Assembly: GCA_900553265.1 (NCBI GenBank)
Contig: USDD01000115.1
Location: forward strand, 1-7,536
Direction: 5' to 3'
DNA length: 7,536 nucleotides
Source: an uncultured Eubacteriales bacterium
Lineage (GTDB): Bacteria > Bacillota > Clostridia > Christensenellales > Aristaeellaceae
Below, one piece after another: positions 1 to 6,730 of the stretch (its first letter is position 1; the number at the start of each line of letters is the position of its first letter). The notes under the pieces are model-generated. The model saw nothing but the letters and a program-made list of their open reading frames with translations. It had not been told where the DNA came from and searched no databases. Made by a program: the position numbers and the translations under genes.

Positions 1-58
1 CTCAGCACGCTGATGGTACTTGGCTGGAAACGGCCCGGGAGAGTAGGTCGTCGCCAGA
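1..58 (+). rRNA. rrf: 5S ribosomal RNA, 3' half (partial)
   Basis: This is the distal half of a 5S rRNA gene cut by the left window edge. The stretch CGCTGATGGTACTTGG (positions 8-23) and the terminal GGGAGAGTAGGTCGTCGCCAG (37-57, ending about base 58) are the typical loop E/helix IV and helix I sequences of clostridial 5S rRNA. Only about half of the usual ~117 nt is present. The exact 3' end is set by resemblance and could be off by one or two bases. A strong hairpin with a T-run starts 11 nt downstream, so this is most likely the last gene of a 16S-23S-5S operon entering from the left. No tRNA follows it. Confidence 0.93.
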
Positions 59-68
59 TTCAATTTTC

Positions 69-96
69 GAGGACGTTCGTTTGAACGTCCTCTTTT
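69..96 (+). terminator. Rho-independent terminator of the rRNA operon
   Basis: A perfect 10-bp stem, GAGGACGTTC (69-78) with GAACGTCCTC (83-92), has a GTTT loop and is followed directly by TTTT (93-96). It lies just after the 5S gene and points the same way, so it should end the rRNA transcript. Confidence 0.9.
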
Positions 97-106
97 CATG
101 TGCATG

Positions 107-145
107 AAAAGCCCAGCGGCGTTGTACAATGCCGCTGGGCTTTTT
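107..145. terminator. Bidirectional terminator between 5S rRNA and dnaX
   Basis: A perfect 10-bp stem, GCCCAGCGGC (111-120) with GCCGCTGGGC (131-140), has a 10-nt loop. On the plus strand it is followed by TTTTT (141-145); on the minus strand by TTTT (positions 110-107). It begins just past the dnaX stop codon, so its main task is probably to end dnaX transcription, and it is also a back-up for rRNA readthrough. Confidence 0.88.
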
Positions 146-146
146 C

Positions 147-1736
<1,590 letters not shown>

Positions 1737-1770
1737 GAAAGTGTCCCTCCAGAAAGTTCGTTCCCTTCCT

Positions 1771-1799
1771 ATTATACCTCACAGGCGTCAAAAACGAAA
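1771..1799 (-). promoter_or_regulatory. dnaX promoter candidate
   Basis: On the minus strand a perfect -10 TATAAT (1776-1771) has TTTCGT (1799-1794) exactly 17 nt upstream as a weak -35. The -10 lies 34 nt before the TTG start of dnaX, leaving a short leader that includes the GGAGGG site at 1745-1750. The -35 region matches those of two other minus-strand promoter candidates in this window. Confidence 0.65.
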
Positions 1800-1800
1800 G

Positions 1801-1826
1801 AAGTTTTTACAGGAAGCTAAAAACTT
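1801..1826. repeat. Inverted repeat between the divergent dnaX and murG promoters
   Basis: AAGTTTTT (1801-1808) and AAAAACTT (1819-1826) are perfect 8-bp inverted repeats with a 10-nt spacer. The centre-to-centre distance is 18 bp, which would suit a dimeric DNA-binding protein. The repeat abuts the dnaX -35 and covers the -35 zone of the murG promoter. It is AT-rich, so chance or simple DNA bending is also possible; no regulator is identified. Confidence 0.4.
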
Positions 1827-1839
1827 TTCCGCGGCAGAG

Positions 1840-1848
1840 TGCTATAAT
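1840..1848 (+). promoter_or_regulatory. murG promoter candidate (extended -10)
   Basis: TGCTATAAT is a perfect -10 hexamer (1843-1848) with the TGn extension. No good -35 is visible at 16-18 nt upstream (AAAACT-like sequence inside the palindrome), which is usual for extended -10 promoters. It lies 45 nt before the murG ATG. Confidence 0.65.
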
Positions 1849-1893
1849 ATAAAGTAGAAAAGTAATCATTTCTGAACCGGGAGGCCTTCTTTC

Positions 1894-2964
1894 ATGAAAC
1901 GAATCGTTCTGACGGGCGGCGGCACCGCCGGACATGTCACGCCGAACCTCGCGCTGATTCCGCGCCTGCAGGCGGACGGATGGGACGTGCATTACATCGG
2001 CGCGGCCAACAGCGTGGAGGAAGGGCTGGTGGCCAATCTGCCCGGCGTGACCTACCACACCGTGGCCGTGGGCAAGCTGCGCCGCTATTTCGACCTGAAG
2101 AATTTCTCCGATCCCTTCCGCGTCATCAAGGGCGTGGATCAGGCGCGGCGCATCATCCATCGCGTCAGGCCCGACGTGGTGTTCTCCAAGGGCGGATTCG
2201 TGTCCGTGCCCGTGGTTTACGGCGCGTGGCTGAACCGCGTGCCGGTGGTGATTCACGAGTCGGACATGACCCCCGGTCTGGCCAACAAGCTGTCCGTTCC
2301 CTTCGCGAAGGCCGAGTGCTGCACCTTCCCGGAGGCGGTTCAGTATGCCCGCGGCAAGGGCGTTTATACCGGCACGCCGCTTCGCGCGGAGATTTTCGCC
2401 GGAGAGCCCCAGCGCGGCCGCGAGCGCTTCGGCCTGACGGGCAGCAAGCCGGTGCTGATGGTGATGGGCGGCTCCACGGGCGCGCGGGCCATCAACGAGG
2501 CCGTGGCGGCGGCGCTGCCGAGGCTCATCGCCAATTTCCAGGTGCTGCACCTCTGCGGCAAGGGCAATCTCAAGGTCGAGCTGACGGGCATGAGCGGCTA
2601 CGTCCAGTGCGAATACCTCAACGAGGAGATGGCCGACGCATACGCCTGCGCCGACGTGCTGCTCTCCCGCGCGGGCGCGAACGCGCTGTGCGAGATTCAG
2701 GCGCTGAAGAAGCCGGCGCTGCTGATTCCCTATCCCAAGGAGGTCAGCCGCGGCGATCAGGTGCTCAACGCCGAGTCCTTCCGCGAGCGCGGATTCAGCC
2801 GCGTGCTGGATCAGGCCGAGCTCACGCCCGACCGCCTCGTGGACGAGATCATCGCGCTGTATCACGACCGCGGCGCGCTGTTCGATGCGATGAACGCCGA
2901 TTCCGGCAACACCACCGGCGTGGACAACGTGCTTGCGCAGATCTACAAATACGCAAAGAAATAA
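1894..2964 (+). CDS. murG: MurG: UDP-GlcNAc--lipid I N-acetylglucosaminyl transferase
   Basis: MurG adds GlcNAc from UDP-GlcNAc to lipid I on the inner face of the membrane, making lipid II for peptidoglycan. The 356-residue length fits the family. Visible GT-B/GT28 motifs are the N-terminal glycine loop GGGTAGHVTPN (8-18, with His14), SKGGFVSVP (98-106), HESDMTPGLANK (121-132), the second-domain glycine loop GGSTGA (192-197), SRAGAN (258-263) with Glu267 as the probable ribose contact, and RGDQVLNAESF (286-296). The stretch KLRRYFDLKN (61-70) recalls the Bacillus cereus-type MurG paralogue rather than the E. coli form. The ATG is supported by GGGAGG (1879-1884) 9 nt upstream. The gene stands outside any division/cell-wall cluster, diverges from dnaX, and ends 6 nt before a strong terminator. 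Whether it is the only MurG of the cell cannot be told here. Confidence 0.93.
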   Translation: MKRIVLTGGGTAGHVTPNLALIPRLQADGWDVHYIGAANSVEEGLVANLPGVTYHTVAVGKLRRYFDLKNFSDPFRVIKGVDQARRIIHRVRPDVVFSKGGFVSVPVVYGAWLNRVPVVIHESDMTPGLANKLSVPFAKAECCTFPEAVQYARGKGVYTGTPLRAEIFAGEPQRGRERFGLTGSKPVLMVMGGSTGARAINEAVAAALPRLIANFQVLHLCGKGNLKVELTGMSGYVQCEYLNEEMADAYACADVLLSRAGANALCEIQALKKPALLIPYPKEVSRGDQVLNAESFRERGFSRVLDQAELTPDRLVDEIIALYHDRGALFDAMNADSGNTTGVDNVLAQIYKYAKK

Positions 2965-2970
2965 ATGAAG

Positions 2971-3004
2971 ACGGCTCCGCAGAGTTCTCCGCGGAGCCGT
3001 TTTT
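2971..3004 (+). terminator. Rho-independent terminator after murG
   Basis: A perfect 10-bp stem, ACGGCTCCGC (2971-2980) with GCGGAGCCGT (2991-3000), is followed by TTTT (3001-3004). It starts 6 nt after the murG stop. The Nudix gene downstream starts only 20 nt beyond the T-run. Confidence 0.9.
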
Positions 3005-3024
3005 GCAAAAATGGGAGGAAAACG

Positions 3025-3645
3025 ATGAACGAAAAGCAGAAGTGGCTGGACTGGGCGGTGGAGCTTCAGAGCCTTGCGCAGGCGGGACTGTTCTATGGCC
3101 GCGACGCCTACGACCGCGAGCGCTATCAGCGCGTGCGCGAAATCGCCGCCGAGATGGTGGCGCAGCAGAGCGAGCTGCCGGTGGAGAGGGTACGCGGCCT
3201 GTTCTGCAATGAGACGGGCTATCAGACCCCGAAGCTGGATACCCGCGCGGCCATCTTCGAGGATGGGAAGATTCTGCTCGTCCGGGAGAACGACGGCCGA
3301 TGGTCGCTGCCCGGCGGCTGGGTGGACGTGAACGTCTCCGTGGGTGAAAACGCCGTCAAGGAGGTGCGCGAGGAGGCCGGGCTGGAGGTCACGGCGGATC
3401 GCGTCATCGCCGTGCAGGACCGCGCGAAGCACAACCTGCCCGTGTATGCCTACGGCGTGTGCAAGATCTTCGTGCTCTGCACCAAGGTGCGCGGCGCGTT
3501 TCAGGCTAATATCGAGACAACGGAATCCCGCTATTTCGCCGAGGACGAGCTGCCCGAGCTGGCCGAGGAGAAGAACAACGCCGAGCAGGTGCGCATGTGC
3601 TTTCGCGCCATGCGCGACCCGAACTGGACGGCGCTGCTGGAGTGA
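3025..3645 (+). CDS. Nudix hydrolase with N-terminal helical domain (YjhB type)
   Basis: This 206-residue protein belongs to the Nudix group that carries a Nudix_N helical domain (about residues 5-60, KWLDWAVELQSLAQAGLFYG) before the hydrolase fold (about 70-200). The Nudix box starts in LPGGWVDV (95-102) and ends KEVREEAGL (112-120). It is non-canonical: the first Glu of Gx5Ex7REUxEExGU is Val and the Arg is Lys, while the metal-binding Glu cluster is kept; I recall similar departures in relatives. Known relatives split nucleoside diphosphates linked to another group, including ADP-ribose, CDP-choline and UDP-sugars, so a link to the UDP-GlcNAc used by neighbouring MurG is attractive but inferred. 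The start ATG at 3025 has GGGAGG (3013-3018) 6 nt upstream. An in-frame ATG at 2965 is rejected because it would translate the murG terminator. No promoter is visible between that terminator and this gene. Confidence 0.88.
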   Translation: MNEKQKWLDWAVELQSLAQAGLFYGRDAYDRERYQRVREIAAEMVAQQSELPVERVRGLFCNETGYQTPKLDTRAAIFEDGKILLVRENDGRWSLPGGWVDVNVSVGENAVKEVREEAGLEVTADRVIAVQDRAKHNLPVYAYGVCKIFVLCTKVRGAFQANIETTESRYFAEDELPELAEEKNNAEQVRMCFRAMRDPNWTALLE

Positions 3646-3685
3646 GGAGCAAAACGCCACGGGCGGAAAATCCATGCAATCCTGC

Positions 3686-3716
3686 AAAAAGGGACGCATA
3701 CATCAGCGTATGCGCC
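3686..3716 (-). terminator. Terminator of the YitT/flavodoxin-ferredoxin operon
   Basis: On the minus strand GGCGCATAC (3716-3708) pairs with GTATGCGTC (3701-3693) through nine pairs including one G-U, with a 6-nt loop; CC and then TTTTT (3690-3686) follow. It starts 20 nt after the stop of the 29-codon ORF. On the plus strand the same hairpin has a mismatch and only a TTT run, so it is a poorer terminator for the convergent Nudix gene. The remainder of 3646-3735 shows nothing else I can support. Confidence 0.75.
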
Positions 3717-3735
3717 ACTTTGCCGCATCAGATCG

Positions 3736-3825
3736 TCAGGAAACCCCGTATCGGTCGTAGATTCCGAGTCCCGAGAACAGCGCGCTGCACGGGAACACAA
3801 TGACGTACCAGATCAGATTGTCCAT
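3736..3825 (-). pseudogene. 29-codon hydrophobic ORF, probable remnant of a small membrane protein gene
   Basis: The ORF opens with MDNLIWYVIVF and continues hydrophobically to about residue 23 (one membrane segment), then ends DRYGVS and a TGA. Its ATG lies 4 nt after the TGA of the flavodoxin-ferredoxin gene, so translation is probably coupled; only a weak GAAGG-like site is seen inside the upstream gene. From memory, the first 23 residues resemble the N-terminus of a roughly 100-residue clostridial membrane protein of unknown function, in which the first helix is followed by more sequence and further helices. Nothing like that continuation appears in any frame before the terminator 20 nt downstream. 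A deletion that removed the 3' part is the likeliest reading; a real single-helix microprotein is the alternative. The recalled family match is not certain. Confidence 0.45.
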
Positions 3826-3829
3826 CGCT

Positions 3830-4570
3830 TCATACCTTCACATTGGGGTTGGTGTACTGCCCGTGCTTCTGCGTCCGTCTGCCGTACTGGATGGCGAATT
3901 TCGGGCAGCGGTGCAGGCAGCCGAGGCACATGACGCACTTATCGCGCACCCAGACGGGTCGTCCGTTCCGCATCTCGATGGCCTGCACGGGGCATTTCCG
4001 GGCGCACAGCCCGCAGCCGACGCAGCCGTCCTCCACGCGGAAATGCTCCGTGCGCCGCACCCTTTCGTAGATCGGCCCGGCGATCAGATCCGTGAAAATC
4101 GCCGGCGTGCGCGGAAACATGTGCCGGCTGACGCGGCGCGCCCGAACGCCGCGGAGCGCGCGGTCGATTTCGGCCTCGGTGTTTCGGGTGTATTTCGCCA
4201 CCTTTTCCGGCGTGGACAGGTCGAAAATCGGCGTCCAGGTGTCCGGCATCCGCACGGAATAGTACGCGTCGATTTCGCGCCCGCGTATGGCCCGGTTGGC
4301 CATCGCGCCGATCGCGCCGGGGGTCGTGCCGCAGGTGGCGACGAAGTACAGATACGCCGTCTGAAACGACGCGCGCGTCAGGAACTCCCGGACGATGCTC
4401 GGAAGCCCCAGGTCATAGGTGGGCGAGACAACGCCGATGGCTTCGTCGGCAAACGCAAAGCGGCCCTGACGGATGCAGTCCGCGATGGACAGCGCCTCCT
4501 GCCCCTCGGCCTCGGCCAGCCGCCCGGCGACGTATTTGCAGTTGCCCGTGGCGGAAAAGTAGAGAATCAT
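3830..4570 (-). CDS. EFR1-type flavodoxin-ferredoxin fusion protein
   Basis: This 246-residue cytosolic electron carrier or oxidoreductase has two parts. Residues 1-170 form a flavodoxin-like domain opening MILYFSATGN, with the FMN phosphate loop at about 5-13 (FSATGNCKY) and a second flavin-loop region around SPTYDLGLP (49-57). Residues 180-225 carry two [4Fe-4S] motifs, Cys183/186/189/193 and Cys212/215/218/222, both CxxCxxCxxxCP. Proteins of this design are common in anaerobes; the redox partners are mostly unknown, and none is shown here. The start ATG overlaps the upstream YitT-type gene by ATGA, with AGGAGGAA (4576-4583) inside that gene, so the two are co-transcribed and translationally coupled. 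All eight cluster cysteines are present, so the gene looks intact. A specific reaction cannot be assigned. Confidence 0.9.
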   Translation of the reverse strand: MILYFSATGNCKYVAGRLAEAEGQEALSIADCIRQGRFAFADEAIGVVSPTYDLGLPSIVREFLTRASFQTAYLYFVATCGTTPGAIGAMANRAIRGREIDAYYSVRMPDTWTPIFDLSTPEKVAKYTRNTEAEIDRALRGVRARRVSRHMFPRTPAIFTDLIAGPIYERVRRTEHFRVEDGCVGCGLCARKCPVQAIEMRNGRPVWVRDKCVMCLGCLHRCPKFAIQYGRRTQKHGQYTNPNVKV

Positions 4571-5442
4571 TTTCGTTCCTCCTGCGCGCGGATCTTCGGC
4601 TGATACTGCATGCTGGAGACGTTGTAGATGGTGATGAACGCCTTCGGATCCTCGCGGTTGATGAAGCTCATCAGCTTCTGATATTCGCTCTTGTCCACGA
4701 TGGTGATGATCTCGTTGTGCCTTTCCAGGTTGTACGCGCCGATGGCCTCGTAGATGGTCGCGCCGCTGTGCAGGTCGTTGATGATGAACTGCCGGAGCGC
4801 CTCCTCCTTCTGGGTGATGATGCAGACGCGGCGCTTGCGGCTGTTGTCGAAGATGAAATAATCCAGAACGATTCCGTTGAAATAGGTGCCGAGAATGCTC
4901 AGCACCACCGTCTTTTTGTCGTAGACGAGGGCGGCGGAAAGCGCCACGCACATGCCCGCCAGAGACATGGCGCGCCCCAGATCCATGCGCAGGTATTTGT
5001 TCAGGATTTTGGCCACGATGTCCAGCCCGCCCGAGGACGCGTTGCGGTTGAAGAGGATGCTCAGGCCGACGCTCACCGCCAGCACATAGCACAGCACGTC
5101 CAGCTCCTGACTGTCCGTCATGGAGGTGAAATTCGGAAACAGCGCCTCGAAAAGCCCGAGGAACAGGGGCAGCATAATGCTGATGTACACGGTCTTGACC
5201 CCGAATTCCCGGCCGCAGGTGAGAAAGCCGACGATCAGCAGCGCGACGTTCAGGATCATCGTGATCGCCGACAGCGGAAGCGGCACAAAATTGGACAGCA
5301 CGATGCCAAGGCCGGAGATGCTGCTCACGGACGCGTGGCTGGGCGCCAGAAAAAAGAACACCGCCGCCGCGATGATGGCCACCGCCCCGGTCAGAATCAG
5401 CCCCTCCCGGAAAATTTCCATGAAATCCGGCTTCCTGTTCAT
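4567..5442 (-). CDS. YitT family membrane protein (DUF161 plus C-terminal DUF2179)
   Basis: This 291-residue protein has a membrane half and a soluble tail. Hydrophobic segments lie at about residues 14-33, 53-73, 84-103, 113-131, 158-176 and 177-196. The loop NASSGGLDIVAKIL (134-147) matches the glycine-rich motif repeated in YitT proteins. Residues about 203-276 (from RKRRVCIIT) form the DUF2179 domain, a small alpha/beta fold at the C-terminus. The function of the family is not settled; transport has been proposed. I chose ATG 5442 because GGAGGG (5453-5458) lies 10 nt upstream; a TTG at 5460 in the same frame would overlap that site, and an ATG at 5450 is out of frame. It is the first gene of a tight operon with the flavodoxin-ferredoxin gene. 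Confidence 0.88.
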   Translation of the reverse strand: MNRKPDFMEIFREGLILTGAVAIIAAAVFFFLAPSHASVSSISGLGIVLSNFVPLPLSAITMILNVALLIVGFLTCGREFGVKTVYISIMLPLFLGLFEALFPNFTSMTDSQELDVLCYVLAVSVGLSILFNRNASSGGLDIVAKILNKYLRMDLGRAMSLAGMCVALSAALVYDKKTVVLSILGTYFNGIVLDYFIFDNSRKRRVCIITQKEEALRQFIINDLHSGATIYEAIGAYNLERHNEIITIVDKSEYQKLMSFINREDPKAFITIYNVSSMQYQPKIRAQEERK

Positions 5443-5483
5443 CGTCTCATGTCCCTCCAAAATCCCGATTTTTCAGTCCTTCC

Positions 5484-5512
5484 ATATTATCACGAGCCGC
5501 GGAAAAACGCAA
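5484..5512 (-). promoter_or_regulatory. Promoter candidate for the YitT/flavodoxin-ferredoxin operon
   Basis: On the minus strand TTGCGT (5512-5507) and TAATAT (5489-5484) are 17 nt apart, and the -10 is preceded by TGA (extended -10). It sits in the 107-nt gap after the second Nudix gene and 41 nt before the ATG. The same -35 sequence and spacing recur upstream of the GNAT gene. Confidence 0.55.
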
Positions 5513-5549
5513 GCGGCGGCAGGGCGATCTGTGGAGAATCCCTGAACGG

Positions 5550-6011
5550 TCAGTCTGTGATTTCCGGATCGCCCACATTCTCATTGCCGAGATAAAAAGG
5601 ATGCTCGATGCCCGCGTGCAGATTCATGATGGGCCGTCTCAGCTTCGATGGGTAGAGTGGAGCCTTGTTTAATGCTTCGATCGGCAGCCAGTCAAAGCCG
5701 ATCTGATTGCGGTCGGAACAGCGCTCTGCTTCGGCAGGGCCGATGTAGTCGCATAGAAAAACGACGTCCACTCGGTGGCTTGCCTCGCCCTGCGCGCCTT
5801 CAACGATGAAAGCCGCGTCCTTTGCCCGAACTGAAATTCCGGTTTCCTCCGCCACTTCCCTTTCGACGGCGTCCGGCAGCAATTCGCCCGGATGCTGTCC
5901 GCCGCCGGGCATGATGAAAAACTCCCCGTCCTGGTCGCGGAGTCGGATGGCCAGCATGCAGCCGTTCCGAATGACCAGAGCCTTTGCGGAGGTTCGAATG
6001 CTTCTTTCCAT
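5550..6011 (-). CDS. Nudix hydrolase (canonical box)
   Basis: This 153-residue single-domain Nudix protein has a perfect Nudix box: Gly37, Glu43, then Arg51-Glu52-Val53, Glu55-Glu56, Gly58, Ile59, in the pattern Gx5Ex7REUxEExGU. The glutamates bind the Mg2+ used to split a nucleoside diphosphate linkage. It opens with SAKALVIRNGCMLAIRL, the usual first strands. The substrate cannot be read from sequence. AAGGAG (6018-6023) lies 6 nt before the ATG. The gene follows the GNAT gene by 62 nt on the same strand with no terminator or clear promoter between, so they are probably one transcript. Base composition is lower in GC than dnaX or the pyrophosphatase gene. No good terminator follows; transcription may run on into the YitT-type gene. 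Confidence 0.9.
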   Translation of the reverse strand: MERSIRTSAKALVIRNGCMLAIRLRDQDGEFFIMPGGGQHPGELLPDAVEREVAEETGISVRAKDAAFIVEGAQGEASHRVDVVFLCDYIGPAEAERCSDRNQIGFDWLPIEALNKAPLYPSKLRRPIMNLHAGIEHPFYLGNENVGDPEITD

Positions 6012-6073
6012 GACGGACTCCTTTTCGTGATTCTCCCGGGCTGACGCGGCTGTTCCAGAGCGCGCTGCCCGCG

Positions 6074-6619
6074 CTACTGCTTCTGCGCAATCACCCTGTG
6101 CCAGTCCAATTTGAAGATCCCGCCCTCGAAGGAAATGTCCTGACCGTCGGCGTCTTTATAAAAGGAAACGCGCTCTGTGCCGATCCGGCGGAATCCAAGG
6201 GCCTGAAGCAGCTTTACGGAGGGGAGATTCTCCAATGCCGTTCCCGCCGTGATCGCCATGCCGGGATGCAGCATCAGAATATAAAGGATGAGCGCGGACA
6301 GGCTTTCCCTCGCGTATCCCTTTCCGTGATAATCGGAATGAAAACAGTATCCCATTTCGCAGCCGTCTTCCCGCATGTGGAACGCCGCGTATCCGATCAG
6401 AATCTCATTCAGACATACGGCAAAGAACATGTGCTCCATGCTGTCCGCGAAGGACGCCCATTTTTCGATTCTTTGACGAACAGCATTGGACTCTGTGTCA
6501 TGGGGGATGTCAAAACGCGCATATTCAGAGCGCTTCTGGTCCTCCCAGATTCTCTGAATGCCCGCCCAATCGTCGCTTTGGATGCTGCGAATGAGCAGCC
6601 TTTCTGTCCTCATTTTCAT
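6074..6619 (-). CDS. GNAT family N-acetyltransferase (RimJ/RimL-like)
   Basis: This 181-residue enzyme should transfer an acetyl group from acetyl-CoA to an amine. The opening MRTERLLIRSIQSDDW is the usual start of RimJ/RimL-type GNATs. The acetyl-CoA pyrophosphate loop is YHGKGYA (97-103), a good fit to Q/RxxGxG/A, after the strand MGYCF (89-93). The C-terminal motif with Asn131 and KLLQALGFRRIGTER (136-150) is also typical. The acceptor, whether a protein N-terminus, an antibiotic or a small molecule, cannot be told. I chose ATG 6619 because GGGAGG (6630-6635) is 10 nt upstream; ATG 6613 would be 16 nt away. The GC content is about 48% in two counted 60-base blocks, well below the neighbours, which suggests acquisition. 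It is followed by the Nudix gene at 5550-6011. Confidence 0.9.
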   Translation of the reverse strand: MKMRTERLLIRSIQSDDWAGIQRIWEDQKRSEYARFDIPHDTESNAVRQRIEKWASFADSMEHMFFAVCLNEILIGYAAFHMREDGCEMGYCFHSDYHGKGYARESLSALILYILMLHPGMAITAGTALENLPSVKLLQALGFRRIGTERVSFYKDADGQDISFEGGIFKLDWHRVIAQKQ

Positions 6620-6661
6620 CGGTCTGCCGCCTCCCGATCTCGATTTCTCCGTCTGCTCTTC

Positions 6662-6690
6662 ATCTTATCACGCCCTCCCCCAAAACGCAA
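6662..6690 (-). promoter_or_regulatory. Promoter candidate for the GNAT-Nudix unit
   Basis: On the minus strand TTGCGT (6690-6685) is 17 nt from TAAGAT (6667-6662), which is preceded by TGA. Its -35 falls in the T-rich tail of the pyrophosphatase terminator. The -10 is 42 nt before the GNAT ATG. Confidence 0.5.
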
Positions 6691-6719
6691 GAACAGCCGC
6701 GGCAGAAAACCGCGGCTGT
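6682..6719 (-). terminator. Terminator after the membrane pyrophosphatase gene
   Basis: On the minus strand ACAGCCGCGG (6719-6710) pairs perfectly with CCGCGGCTGT (6702-6693) around a 7-nt loop, followed by TCTTGCGTTTT. The T-tract is broken by GCG, so termination may be incomplete. It starts 11 nt after the pyrophosphatase stop codon. Confidence 0.8.
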
Positions 6720-6730
6720 CCTTCGTCCAA

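Noticed and set aside
1771..1791. TTGACG as the -35 of the dnaX promoter
   Set aside because: It is a good match to TTGACA but only 9 nt from TATAAT, too close for a sigma-70-type promoter; TTTCGT at 17 nt fits better.
2965..3024. In-frame ATG 60 nt upstream of the chosen Nudix start
   Set aside because: The extra 20 codons would be translated from the murG terminator hairpin and lack a ribosome binding site, whereas ATG 3025 has GGGAGG at 6 nt.
3655..3672. Small CGCC-CGT-GGCG hairpin with TTTT on the minus strand
   Set aside because: A 4-bp stem is too weak, and a better terminator lies just upstream at 3686-3716.
1807..3699. Long minus-strand open frame antisense to murG and the Nudix gene
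   Set aside because: It crosses two real genes, a terminator and the divergent promoter region, and has no recognisable domain.
4571..5092. Upstream extension of the flavodoxin-ferredoxin frame
   Set aside because: The extension is an out-of-frame reading of the YitT-type gene; the ATG at 4568-4570 has its own strong site and a classic ATGA overlap.
5496..5549. Possible terminator after the second Nudix gene
   Set aside because: Only 4-5 bp stems with long loops (AGGG/CCCT, GCCGC/GCGGC) could be drawn and none is directly followed by a T-run.
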